Assembly (NCBI GenBank): GCA_900323505.1
Contig: OOIN01000046.1
Coordinates: forward strand, 104,012 to 168,011
DNA from: Ustilago trichophora
Taxonomy: Eukaryota; Basidiomycota; Ustilaginomycetes; Ustilaginales; Ustilaginaceae
DNA length: 64,000 nt
Direction of reading: 5' to 3'
Every line of letters starts with the position of its first letter. Position 1 is the stretch's first letter. Below are positions 21,802 to 31,812 of this stretch, one piece after another. The notes under the pieces were generated by a model, which saw nothing but the letters and a program-made list of their open reading frames with translations, was not told the DNA's origin and did no database searches. The position numbers were made by a program, and so were the translations under genes.

Positions 21802-24390
21802 ATGACTTGTTCAGCACAGACCAGCAGTTCACCCACACCACCAATTGCCATCAAATCAACCCATACATCAATCTGCTCTATCACCACCTCTGACAATGAT
21901 ACTGACACCCACATCTTGGTAGCAGCCAAACTCAAGCGTCTTTTACACACTGATCCTACGCTCCAAAAACCTTACAACAGCTTTCACCACATGTTTGACC
22001 AATGGGATATTGACAAAAGCAAACAACAAGACTGAGCCAGAATGATTGAAGGTGCTTTGGAGACCAAAACGCTTCAACATTGCATGGAAGCACTCAAAGC
22101 ACACCCTCAATTCACCACAGCTATGCTTCAGTATCAGCATTGGGAGCAGCTCTTCATGCAGTCTGGAATTGCCTTCCGCCTTGCAACCTTGGAGGTTTGT
22201 TTCAACAAGCTCAAACAAGTGTGTCTTAACAGTCTCTTGGCATTTCAGCAGCTAGACAAGCTTGAGTGCCTTGCTGTTTTGATCCAACATGCTCTGCTGC
22301 CTTTTGATTCAAGTCTCATCCACCATCCCCACCCCTCTGCATCCCAGTTGGCCACCGTTCTTGAGACAGACCCAATGACTAGGGTGCACTCCAACTTCTC
22401 AAAGAGATTCCATGGTCCTGCTGTAAAGCGCCTATTGGCCCATCTAGACAAGCATGAGTATAGCATGTGCCAATATGCTCTTAGCATCCAAACAACCACC
22501 GCCTCATCCACCACACGCTCTATAGCTTGCCACCCCACAAGTCCACACCAGCACCCTCACACAACTTGCAGCACACTTGAGCCACATCCATGTCAGGCTT
22601 CTCCATCTTCAAGCTCAGCGGGCACCAACGCTGATACTACCGTCATTTCAGCCAATCAAGACGATCAAGACAAAAATGCAAACAACAACAACTGCTACTA
22701 CAGCAGGGTGCTTCCAATCATCCAATTGTCTGGGTTTGGCAAGACTAAGATGTGCATTCACTTGAGTTTTGTTCAACCTGGTATGCTCATGTGTTTGCGC
22801 AACCCGCCTGAAGCCGCTGCCGTTTTGTTCCCTCCTCAAGACACTGAGATAGCCAACTACTTTGACAGCTGCCACACCTCTTACTTTGGCACAAAAGTCA
22901 ATCCGGATGCTCCCAACTTTCAGCCCAATTGACTCCACGCAACCATGGCTTACTTTCTTGCTGCATATTGTTCCGAGCTCCATCGCCTTATCTTGCACTT
23001 GATCCAACTATCCGGATGCTTTACTAACTTGAATGCAGATTGTCTCGACGCCGCTGCCAGTGTTTCTCACCACCCACTTTGCCCAACCTGCAGTCGCGAC
23101 CACAATGCATCCCGGTGTTGGAACTTGGTTGTGTACGCTCTGGCACTTGCACTGCATAAAAAGAGCGACTTTCTAAGCAACTTGCAGACTGACGCCTCGC
23201 CAAAACTATGTCCTCACTCGAAACTCGCTCATCTCGCATCGTTGGCCACCATCGATGGGCTTGCAACCGCCTGTAATCCTCCGCCGCCGCCTCCTCCTCC
23301 TCCTCCTCCTCCTCCTCCTCCTCCTCCTCCTCCTCCTCCTCCTCCTCCTCCTCCTCCTCCTCCTCCTCCTCCTCCTCCTCCTCCTTCTGTTGTAGCTGTG
23401 TATGCCATTGACAACGATCCGATGGCCACTTTCACTCAGCTCATAGGCCAATGCGCCCGTACCGATATGCTCAAACGCATCTGTGACACGGCAAAGAGAG
23501 AGCTCGAGGCATACTGTAAAACCAACGAAGGTAGCATGGATGCGGGAAGGACCGAGGAATTGTGTGTAGCTCGAGTACTCAGGTCAGCGGTGGCCAGACT
23601 CGAGCAGCCCGTACCCGAAAAGCTCAGAGACCGCACCTACTTCTTCCTAGCATTGGACGAGTTTGAGACCTATTCTGCGATGCTTCCATACCTCCATCGC
23701 GTCTGGAAGATAGCCATGCCCCAGTATTCTTTGCTCCTGGATAGCAACAGTTCCATCCACGAGGTCGCCGGTCCCCATGCCATGATAAATCCACTCGAAC
23801 CGAAAATGGATCAAGTCGCCTCGTTTAGCCTTTCACCATCATGCCAAGCCACGTCAATCTTACAAGGGCAAGCCGCTAGAGCCCGAAGCGACGGCGAGGA
23901 TGAACCTTGGGTCTGCCGTCGAAATGCCCGTCATCTTCCATGACGGTCATCAAGGTGTCTTGGCGTGCGGCAAGGCGGAGCCCTACGGAAGCGAGGTCGA
24001 GCGAAACTCCACTTAGGTCGGAGAGCGCGAGGGAGGGCAAATGTCAGGTTCAGGGTCGAGAGCTTCGTACCACAGGTGCCCCATGCGCGCGGAACATACG
24101 CCTGAAATACATGAGTCCTGTCCTTTCCATCTGGCTTTCCCCATCGAGCCTAGACATCGCTTGTTGCCTTTGTGCTGTTTGAAACGGTCCCTTCCGCATC
24201 TGCATGGATGTGAAGTGCAGCTGGCAAGTTGTCCCGATGGGCTGTACGTTCTGTTTCAATGACTCGCTGATCGTACACAACGACCCCGAGGAAGAGCGGC
24301 TCAAAGGAATTCGAGAGGGGTTGAAAGAGACGCTGTCGGTGGGCTGGCGACCGCAGAGCGGTTCTGCTTGCATTCTGTATGCAGTGTGAT
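21802..24390 (+). pseudogene. Broken copy D of the multicopy P-loop family, with polyproline tract
   Basis: Frames at 21802-22035, 22042-22932 and 22945-23943 read through the family order. YYSRVLPIIQLSGFGKTKMC lies at about 22695-22755 (Walker A GFGKT), then QPGMLMCLRNPPEA. A proline run of about 35 residues follows, then RTYFFLALDEFETYS (about 23635-23680, Walker B) and LLLDSNSSIHEVAGP. After 23890 the frame is lost and the GRPLW and C-terminal blocks are absent. Single stops separate the first three frames. The 5' half is CpG-poor and the 3' half, from about 22.8 kb, has normal CG content, which is unusual within one gene copy. Confidence 0.6.
23278..23385 (+). repeat. (CCT)n trinucleotide microsatellite coding polyproline
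   Basis: About 36 triplets, mostly CCT with a CCG start, encode the proline run of copy D. The same tract creates spurious poly-Gly and poly-Arg frames on the other strand. Confidence 0.95.
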
Positions 24391-24492
24391 GATGAGCACA
24401 CGTGGGGATCCAGAGTCTGCTTGCATGCTCAAGACTTGAAGAAACATGCTTGCGATCAATTAGAAATGACCCCTGCTAGGATCAAGTGCATC

Positions 24493-26871
24493 TCAGAAGC
24501 TGCACTCGTCGTCCGGGCGCAGTTCCACAGTCCAGTAGATAGGCTCGTCGGTCACCACCTCCACCACACCCTGCTCGTCATGCACATGATTCGACGTGGA
24601 CAAGAACCCACCTAACGTCGTCGAGTCTCCTTGCAAATTCCATTCCAGTCCTTTTGTCGTCACCTTTGCTCCCCCAATTCCTACTCCCAACGGCAGAATA
24701 CCGCACGTCTTTCCCATCACTTGGCGTGCCATCTTGAGCGTATGTTTGCCCTTGGGCAGAAGCCATGCAACGCTGCCATCGCCAACCGCAAATGTTCGCT
24801 GCCTCTTTCTGAGCCGGTTGCCGCGGTCTTTGCGGTTTTCTGGATCCATGACACTGCCTAGGTCTTCTGTGTTCGGCATCAACTGCCATAGAACGTGCAG
24901 CGTGTGGACGCTCTGATCCAGGCGACCGGCGAGGCCGCCAAAGATGATCAGCGTAAGCTCTATGCCATCTGCCGATGCTTTTTCCTGGTCTTCCACCTCT
25001 TGGATGGTCTTCTGCAGATCCGAGGCGTACTGCGAAGGTCGCACATGCACAGCAACTCCTTTTGATTTGAAGAAACGTTGTGTTTCTGGTCGAATCGAGT
25101 CAAGATCGCCGAGGATGGCGTTTGGCAAAGGTACCCGAGAGTCTCCGTTTCCCTCTGCAAATGCGGCAGCGCCAAAAGAGTCAAGCAGGCGATTGGCTGC
25201 ACCGTCAGCACACAAACGGAGCGACGCTGATTGCCACAAACGGCGGAAATGCCCAATTTGACGCGAATCGATGGGAGAGTTGAGCAATACCATCGCATAG
25301 CGCGGTACGCTCCCTTGCCATGTGGGCAGGAGGAAGGGGGATGGATCCCATGTCTTCTCGGATGTGGTGTTTGTTGCTGTTTGCTCGGCATGCTTCCTTA
25401 TGAGGCTATGGCCGTTATCTATTACCGGCGCCGTCGCTGACTCTTCCTCCTCCCATGGCCTGGCAAATACGTCGACGCCTTCGCATCTTGGCATCTCTGG
25501 GCACTCTTCTGGTCGAGCCGGCACGTCAAAGTGGAAACCATCGAAGGCCGAGTACGTCTCAAGCTGTGATCCATTCTTGGCCGATTGTTGCCAGGCCTGG
25601 TACGCCTGCACCTCGAACTCTTTCATGACAATCGCCTTTCGCTCTAGGTCACCGAGCTGTCGATCTTGGGCTGACTGCTGTTTTTGAGACGACTCCACAT
25701 TGGTGTCTGTAGTGTCGAGCAAGTAGTGTGGAGGGCTGGGATACTTTGTAGAAAAGTGGTTCAGGATCAAACGCTTTGCATTCACCAATGCAGCAAAGTG
25801 GCCCGCTACTTGTGGTACAGAGTGGCCACGCAGCCGAGCTTTTGCTGCTATCTCGTCGAAAGAGTCTGCTTTGCCGTTCTTGTTGAGATGCGGCGGGAGC
25901 GCAATGTTGGTGCTCTCGTGCACCAAAACGTCGGATCCGTACGCGAGCGCTGGCAAGCCACAGCCAGCAAGAAGCTGCGTCTCTGAGAAGCCACCGGTTC
26001 CATCGCTCGTGTCACCCATGATGGTCACTTTGCGTCCGGGTAGGCTCAACTGTGGCGGGCTGAGGATGATGCCATCAGGGAGGTGGACAGACCGGCGCTG
26101 TGTGGTGAGCGTTGATAGGAGAGGAAGAGGGTGTCGGATGCCTCTCTGTTCGAGCAGTGCTGGTGCGTTGCGTTTGAGTGCCTCGGAAATACTGGGGTCA
26201 AGAGGTTGCGCTCTTGCTTCTTCCTGAAATACGTAAGCAAGCGTGGGACATCGGTGCGAGATGGGTGCGGCGCTAACATGCACACGGTGACCTTGGTTCG
26301 ACGTTTTGAATGAGAGGAAGTTGGGCCAGCTGAACGATCTTGGGTCCATGTCGAGGTTGCGTCCTGAATTGGCCTCGCCATCGTGCAATGGTAGGTTGGG
26401 TATTGTGCGCTGGGGCTGATCCTTGAGCGCATGAGGCGCACCGTCTGCGATCTGATCAAGCGATGGCCACACGAATTCGTGTACCACATATTTGCCGCTC
26501 AGCTGCGAGTAGCAGAGAGAAAGAGTCGTACGTATCAAGGCACGCAAACCTGGAGGGCCGTAGATTTCTACACGCGGCGCTACACTTTCGGCTGAAGCAG
26601 AAACGCCTGATGGACCCATCATGGACATGAGCAGCGGTACAAGACCGAGGACGTGATCGGCGTGAAGATGGGTGATGAGGATCGTCTTGAGGTTGGCAAG
26701 CCGCTCGTCGACGCCGACGTATCGAGAGCGGAATTGACGCTGTGTACCTTCACCGCAATCGACCATGACAGTGTGGTTGTCCAGCTTGAACAAGAGCGAA
26801 GAGTAGTTCCTAGTCGAGTTGGGCATGGACGATGTGCCCAGGAACTTGATTGACATGCGCGGTGCCACCAT
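24493..26871 (-). CDS. Fusion protein: tRNase Z (ELAC1-like) plus thiamine pyrophosphokinase
   Basis: A single 792-aa frame from the ATG at 26871. The N-terminal half is a metallo-beta-lactamase-fold tRNase Z, which cuts the 3' trailer from pre-tRNA. It has FLGTSSMPN, VMVDCGEGTQRQF, the zinc motif THLHADH (residues 67-73), AAPISHRCPTLAYVF, IMGDTSDG, VLVHEST and LILNHFSTKY. From about residue 530 a thiamine pyrophosphokinase follows, which makes the cofactor TPP from thiamine: LCADGAANRLLDS, NAILGDLDSIRPET, SQYASDLQKTI and IFGGLAGRLDQSVHTLH. No stop or intron separates the halves. Both domains keep the expected metal and substrate motifs, so both activities are plausible. The tRNase Z half looks like a complete short form rather than half of the long ELAC2 form. 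The TTG or GTG codons upstream of 26871 are unlikely starts. Confidence 0.88.
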   Translation of the reverse strand: MVAPRMSIKFLGTSSMPNSTRNYSSLLFKLDNHTVMVDCGEGTQRQFRSRYVGVDERLANLKTILITHLHADHVLGLVPLLMSMMGPSGVSASAESVAPRVEIYGPPGLRALIRTTLSLCYSQLSGKYVVHEFVWPSLDQIADGAPHALKDQPQRTIPNLPLHDGEANSGRNLDMDPRSFSWPNFLSFKTSNQGHRVHVSAAPISHRCPTLAYVFQEEARAQPLDPSISEALKRNAPALLEQRGIRHPLPLLSTLTTQRRSVHLPDGIILSPPQLSLPGRKVTIMGDTSDGTGGFSETQLLAGCGLPALAYGSDVLVHESTNIALPPHLNKNGKADSFDEIAAKARLRGHSVPQVAGHFAALVNAKRLILNHFSTKYPSPPHYLLDTTDTNVESSQKQQSAQDRQLGDLERKAIVMKEFEVQAYQAWQQSAKNGSQLETYSAFDGFHFDVPARPEECPEMPRCEGVDVFARPWEEEESATAPVIDNGHSLIRKHAEQTATNTTSEKTWDPSPFLLPTWQGSVPRYAMVLLNSPIDSRQIGHFRRLWQSASLRLCADGAANRLLDSFGAAAFAEGNGDSRVPLPNAILGDLDSIRPETQRFFKSKGVAVHVRPSQYASDLQKTIQEVEDQEKASADGIELTLIIFGGLAGRLDQSVHTLHVLWQLMPNTEDLGSVMDPENRKDRGNRLRKRQRTFAVGDGSVAWLLPKGKHTLKMARQVMGKTCGILPLGVGIGGAKVTTKGLEWNLQGDSTTLGGFLSTSNHVHDEQGVVEVVTDEPIYWTVELRPDDECSF

Positions 26872-27585
26872 GATTGCTCGATTGCTCGCTATTGGCACTT
26901 GTTTGCAGCGGGTGTTTCCGAACAGAGATGCGACCGATGGTTTCGCAAGCCGGCCAGGTTTAATGCGAGGGTGGACTTGAGGTTGCGCTTGAGGTTGATG
27001 TTGGCGGTAATGGATAATGTCGATGAGGAAAGCATCGATAACTGTCTAAATAATTGTCGAAAAGAGCCTCCTCCAAAATCCTATGCAGTAGAATTGGCCG
27101 ACACCCGAAAAATCAACATTTATTATCAGAATCGAGGCCAAAAAGGTCCAATTGCTCCACCTGCAATTTCACAGTGTAGTACTGTACAGAGTTCATGCAC
27201 TCAAATGACTCGTCTCCAGAAACAGACGCAAACGTCTGGAGTCGAGCTGCTCCTCCCGATGAGGGGCTCTCTGTCAAGAGTCTGTGTTGCGCATAGCTTG
27301 TACGGACCGCTCGGTGACCCTTTGACAACGGGTACAAACCGGACACAGGGTTGCAAAGATATCGACCGACATGGAGAATGCTGAGGTATACCGGGCTCGC
27401 AAAGGGCAAATGCGTGACTGCAAGATGATAGATTGCGGACAAGCGTAACACCATACTGACAGGGATAGACAGACGTACAGATATAGGTGAGGTGAGGTAT
27501 CAAAGCGATAGCTTACAAGCGCAGAAGAACGGGGAAAGGGCGAGAGGAGAGCGTGACCAACAGGGGTAGCGAGCCTGTATTTCCA
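26872..27585. other. Intergenic region, promoter of the tRNase Z fusion and 3' flank of Spc25
   Basis: Contains no recognisable gene. The composition is normal genic. It carries the upstream region of the leftward fusion gene and the 3' end region of the leftward Spc25 gene. Confidence 0.5.
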
Positions 27586-28422
27586 TTAGTGTCCTCGTCG
27601 ACGAGCGGCATCGCGCGCCTCGAGCCGATCCTTTTCGACCTGGGCACGTAGAGCAGCGCGCATCTTTTTGACAAAGGTGTAGAATTTGCGTGTAGAGTTG
27701 AGTTGGTGCAACAGCGACTCTTGCAGACTTTGTTGGAGCGTTGGCGACACTGAAGAGAGCTTGTACTGGGTGCTGTTGACGTCGATGGTAAAGTGGCACT
27801 CGTGCGACCAGTCGTCTGCGTTCATGAGGTTGAAGGTGAATTTGAGCTGATCACCTACCTTGGTAGGTACGACGGAACAGCCGGTCTTGCCCTCCAATAG
27901 GCGCAGCTCGGGGCCGTTTTTGTCGACCTGCTCCTTGAATTTTTGCCTCTGTGACTGCTTGGCCTGCTTCTTTTTTTCCAAATTCTGTCGAAGCTCGGCA
28001 AGCTCTGCTTGGAGCCCGTTGCATCTCTGTGTGAGCGACGCCTTTTGCGCCTGGAGTGCTTGTTGCCGGGATCGAAGTTTGGCGTCGTGCTCTCGTTCGT
28101 GAGCGATTGTGTGCCATAGCTCGCCCTGGGTGGCTTTGGCATGGTCAATCTCGCGATCGAGCGTGCCGAGTTGATTGCGATGCTCCATCCTGTTGGCATC
28201 GAATTCGGCCTTGTCGTCGTTAATGTTGGAGATGGCATTCTCGGTATAGGCACGGAAGCGTGTGGAGAAGGTCTTGACGGCCAAGACGATACTGGAAAAG
28301 TCAAAGACGGCATTGTTATCCAGATCGGCATACACCTTGCGCATTTCGGCATTGGATGGTGCCACCGATCCGAACTGTCTTCGTGGCGTGGCAAGGACTG
28401 ATGGACATGGCGCGGCTGACAT
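27586..28422 (-). CDS. SPC25: Kinetochore protein Spc25
   Basis: A 278-aa protein starting MSAAPCPSV at 28422. The in-frame extension upstream is microsatellite-encoded and has been left out. Spc25 is one of four subunits of the Ndc80 complex that ties kinetochores to microtubules; it pairs with Spc24. Residues about 60-170 form a charged coiled coil (LGTLDREIDHAKATQGELW, LQAELAELRQNLEKKKQAKQ). The C-terminal third is the globular head with the family pattern LKFTFNLMNADDWSHECHF and FYTFVKKMRAAL. The length fits fungal Spc25. It is divergent with the Dbf2-like kinase, another mitosis gene. No intron is needed. Confidence 0.8.
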   Translation of the reverse strand: MSAAPCPSVLATPRRQFGSVAPSNAEMRKVYADLDNNAVFDFSSIVLAVKTFSTRFRAYTENAISNINDDKAEFDANRMEHRNQLGTLDREIDHAKATQGELWHTIAHEREHDAKLRSRQQALQAQKASLTQRCNGLQAELAELRQNLEKKKQAKQSQRQKFKEQVDKNGPELRLLEGKTGCSVVPTKVGDQLKFTFNLMNADDWSHECHFTIDVNSTQYKLSSVSPTLQQSLQESLLHQLNSTRKFYTFVKKMRAALRAQVEKDRLEARDAARRRGH

Positions 28423-29327
28423 TGTGGTGTGAGGCAAAGGGGAATATGCGGCTGGCAGAGGGGTGGTGTGTTTTCTATGTGTGAGCGAAGGGTGAAAGGT
28501 AGTCTCGAAGTGAGGGATGATATGGATGTATTGGCTGGCGCTTAGTAGCAGCGGCAGCAGAAACAGCAGCAGCAACAGCAGTAGCAGAGCGGGTGATGAA
28601 CGGCTTGTAGCGATTTGATGTGATGTGATGTGATGTGATATGATGTGATGTGATGTGATGTGATGTGATGTGATGTGATGTGATGTGATGTGAATTGATC
28701 TGATCACTGATCTGATTCCATATGGTCAAGATGATGGTAGTTGGACGGCACGTTTCATGACTTTGGACCAAAAAGTGTTGATCTATCTTGCTGCACAAAC
28801 GCGCCCGCCTCGCCTCGATTCCCCAAAGCTCTGATAAAGTGGCTGAAAAATGGTCAAAGGGTCTCGGCACGTGACCGCGTCGCGCCGTTGGACACACAAA
28901 CCAGAGGGAACGTGGAAGCGAATGCATTTCAACATTCTGTTTCAAACACCACTCTCTCTTCTTGGTACGGCGATGTGATGTGATGTGATGTGTGATATGT
29001 GGTGTGTGATATGTGATGTGTGATGTGATGTGTGGCTGATAGGTGTTGGTTTCTGCAACATGTAATCTTCGGACCACTTGGTTAATCGCACTACTGTGGA
29101 GCTGTCTGCTTCTGCACATTTCCCGCCTCGGGTTGTGTGCGTGCAATATCAACTGACGCTCCTACTTGTCCGACTTGGAGGTTAGGTCGAGTACACATCG
29201 TGCTGCTACGTCGTCTTGACCACCACCACCTCCACCTTACACCTTTACCAGAGTCCCTTACCGACCCCTTTCTACATTGCTTGCAAAGCCTATATCTCGA
29301 TAGGTATCCCTCTCACATCAGCCGGTC
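28423..29327. promoter_or_regulatory. Divergent promoter region with TGTGA-type microsatellites
   Basis: About 900 bp between Spc25 (leftward) and the kinase (rightward). It contains two TGATG/TGTGA pentanucleotide tracts at 28616-28693 and 28972-29035 and a CAG-rich tract near 28550-28590. No core promoter element can be named with confidence. Confidence 0.5.
28616..28693. repeat. (TGATG)n microsatellite
   Basis: About 15 pentanucleotide units with one variant (TGATA). They lie in the 5' leader or promoter of Spc25. Confidence 0.9.
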
Positions 29328-31031
29328 ATGGCTCACGTATCAGCTCTCGACGCCAGCGCTTCAGCGTCTTCGCCTCTCACTCCCTCAAAAAAGGAAAACA
29401 GCTACTCGCAACTCCCCCTAGCCACCGAGCAGATCAAGCCGCCAAACAATCACCAACTTTCGGGCATCAATCAATCCTCCGACGACGCTCATCCTGACCC
29501 AAAAGGCAGTTGGAGGAGCTGGCGCCGTGGCGATGGACTGCAGCGGTGGGAGAACGAAGTCGTCCGCAGCACCGAAGTACAACGCAAGGCCAACGTAGCC
29601 CAACTCTACTTTCTCAACTACTATTTCGATAACCTTCGCTACCTCACTGACCGCAAAGCAAGGCACACGCGCTTCAACAACTCGACTCGTGCCCGTGGAC
29701 TCCTCCCAGACGCTTCCAACTCGCAACCTACCCCGGAATATCTCAAGGAACGCAGCTCGTACTTTGGACGCGAACGTGTTCTCCTTCGCAAGAGGAGGAC
29801 AAAGCTGCGCGTAAACCAGTTCCATATCATCACCCAGGTCGGAGCCGGTGGCTACGGTGAGGTCTTCCTTGCCCGCAAGCGTGACACGGGTGAAATCTGC
29901 GCGCTCAAGCGCTTGAAGAAGCGTGTCCTTGTCAAGACGGACGAGGTGCGACACGTTCTCACCGAGAGAGACATTCTTACCGCCACCAAGACGCCTTGGC
30001 TCGTCCGACTGCTCTATGCATTCCAGGATCCCGATTACGTCTTCTTGGCAATGGAGTACGTTCCCGGTGGAGACTTTCGCACGCTCCTATGCAATAATGG
30101 TGCGCTCAAGGAGGAATACGCTCGTTTTTACATGGCCGAGATGCTTGTCTCGGTCAACGAGCTTCATCGTCTAGGTTACATCCATCGTGACCTCAAGCCC
30201 GAGAACTTCCTGGTCGACTCCAGTGGTCACGTCAAGCTCACCGACTTCGGACTGGCTTCGGGTGCGCTCAACCCTGGCAAGATCGAATCGATGAAGGCCA
30301 AGCTCGAAGCTGTCAAGGACACTGACTTTGTCTACCGCACACCTGCCGAGCGTGGATCAATGTACAAGAAGATGATCCAGTACACGCAGCACCGTGCCAA
30401 CTCGATTGTTGGCAGCCCAGACTACATTGCCCCCGAGATGCTGCGTGGACGCCAGTACAGCTTTGGTGTAGACTACTGGAGCTTGGGATGCATCTTGTAT
30501 GAGTTCTTGTGCGGCTTCCCGCCATTCAGTGGCAGCAATCCGGACGAGACGTTTGCCAACCTCAAGAACTGGCAAAAGGTGCTGCAGCGTCCCGTATACG
30601 ACACGCCCGAGAACATGCAATTCAACTTGAGCGGTGTGGCTTGGGATGCCATCACCAAGCTCGTCGACACGCCCGAACGACGTTACAGCAACCTAGACCT
30701 GGTGCAAGCTCATCCCTTCTTTGGCTCGTTGGATTTGGGCCGCTTGCGCGAGCTCAAGGCGCCTTTCATTCCTGAACTCGAGAGCGAGGAGGACACGGGC
30801 TACTTTGATAACTTTGACGATCCAGCTGATCTGGCGCGCTACAAGGACGTTCACGAAAAGCAGAAGAACGTCGAAGCGGTGAGAGAGACGGGTTCAGGCG
30901 CAGGCGGACGTGGTATGTGGGCCGGATTCACGTTTGGCAAGAATGGTGTAGGAGCCAACGGACAGCCTTTGTATGCTTACGCGTCGTCGACGGTCAAGGA
31001 TGCCTCGGATGCCTTTGCCACCATGTTCTGA
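29328..31031 (+). CDS. Dbf2/Sid2-type NDR protein kinase
   Basis: A 567-aa AGC-family Ser/Thr kinase of the mitotic exit/septation initiation network. With a Mob1 partner it controls cytokinesis. Residues about 70-150 are the basic, helical Mob-binding region (YFLNYYFDNLRYLTDRKARH). The kinase domain follows: VGAGGYGEVF (171-180), catalytic Lys194 in CALKRL, HRD at 286-288, DFG at 306-308, the roughly 50-residue NDR insert and the activation site ANSIVGSPDYIAPE (357-370). A C-terminal extension has EEDTGYFDNF near the hydrophobic-motif position. The GSPDY activation loop and RGRQYSFGVDYWSLGC favour Dbf2/Sid2 over Cbk1/Cot1. The frame is intact with no intron. The start was chosen at the first ATG that keeps the Mob-binding region. 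Confidence 0.87.
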   Translation: MAHVSALDASASASSPLTPSKKENSYSQLPLATEQIKPPNNHQLSGINQSSDDAHPDPKGSWRSWRRGDGLQRWENEVVRSTEVQRKANVAQLYFLNYYFDNLRYLTDRKARHTRFNNSTRARGLLPDASNSQPTPEYLKERSSYFGRERVLLRKRRTKLRVNQFHIITQVGAGGYGEVFLARKRDTGEICALKRLKKRVLVKTDEVRHVLTERDILTATKTPWLVRLLYAFQDPDYVFLAMEYVPGGDFRTLLCNNGALKEEYARFYMAEMLVSVNELHRLGYIHRDLKPENFLVDSSGHVKLTDFGLASGALNPGKIESMKAKLEAVKDTDFVYRTPAERGSMYKKMIQYTQHRANSIVGSPDYIAPEMLRGRQYSFGVDYWSLGCILYEFLCGFPPFSGSNPDETFANLKNWQKVLQRPVYDTPENMQFNLSGVAWDAITKLVDTPERRYSNLDLVQAHPFFGSLDLGRLRELKAPFIPELESEEDTGYFDNFDDPADLARYKDVHEKQKNVEAVRETGSGAGGRGMWAGFTFGKNGVGANGQPLYAYASSTVKDASDAFATMF

Positions 31032-31812
31032 TCGAGCTCGCCACCAAATTGCAGCAGTTGGACCTTCTAAACTCACATGACCCTTACGACGTTTTCATGA
31101 TTACGATTATTGTTTCTGCTATACCCCATCAGCAGCGCCTATGTGTGTGCTTTGCTTGTCGCAAAGTCACTGTAGCGATGCCACTCTGATCCCCTTTTTG
31201 GTTCGTTATTATTCGATGTCGCCTCATTCTTCGCTCCCTTGGACTGTGTTGAGCGTTTGACTGCAAAATTGTAGGAAGTGCGGTGTTATGTGATCAGATG
31301 TTGCAAAGAGCGGACTCTCTCACTGAGCTTGGCCTCGACTTGGCGCAGCTGGCATATCATCCGTATCATGACTCGATGGCTGTGCTGATATCCTTCGCTC
31401 AGCTTGTTGCAGCTTCACTGTTGCCTTTCTGTGTGTCGGCAGCTTTTTCATGACAAGTTGACAAAGCTCTCTCTCTTTCTCTCTTCCTATTCTCAGCAGC
31501 CCCTCTGGCCCTGTCAACCCTAGTGTGCAATTGAGTCTTGCTTCTTTTCAGCAAAAGCCATGCTAGTCCTCTCTCTTTTTGTTCCCGGAAAAGGCCGTAT
31601 CTGCCAGCTCTTGTCGCTGATGGCAGGGATCAGTTTTGCTAGGCCTGCACAGCTGAAGAGTTGCTGCATTTGCCCTGTGGTTATCAACCTGTCTTTTCCG
31701 CCCCCTTCTCTTCACCATCCTCTACAACATCTCAGCTTGTTGGCATTTTGGCCAAAAACATCTTCAGTGGCTTCTTGTCCTCACCTTGGATGCCTCTTTG
31801 AGGCTGCAAGTA
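31032..31812. other. 3' flank of the kinase gene and spacer
   Basis: Normal-composition 3' flank to about 31.3 kb, then a CpG-poor stretch with CT-rich runs (31480-31500). No gene recognised. Confidence 0.45.

Noticed and set aside
23206..23451. Poly-arginine and poly-glycine reading frames on the minus strand
   Set aside because: They are shadows of the (CCT)n tract that codes polyproline on the plus strand.
27586..28707. Longer Spc25 starting at 28707
   Set aside because: The extra 95 residues are encoded by the TGATG microsatellite and adjacent low-complexity DNA; the conserved start is 28422.
29328..31031. Cbk1/Cot1 (Ukc1-type) identity for the NDR kinase
   Set aside because: The activation loop VGSPDYIAPE and the insert fit the Dbf2/Sid2 branch better; Cbk1-type kinases have VGTPDYIAPE.
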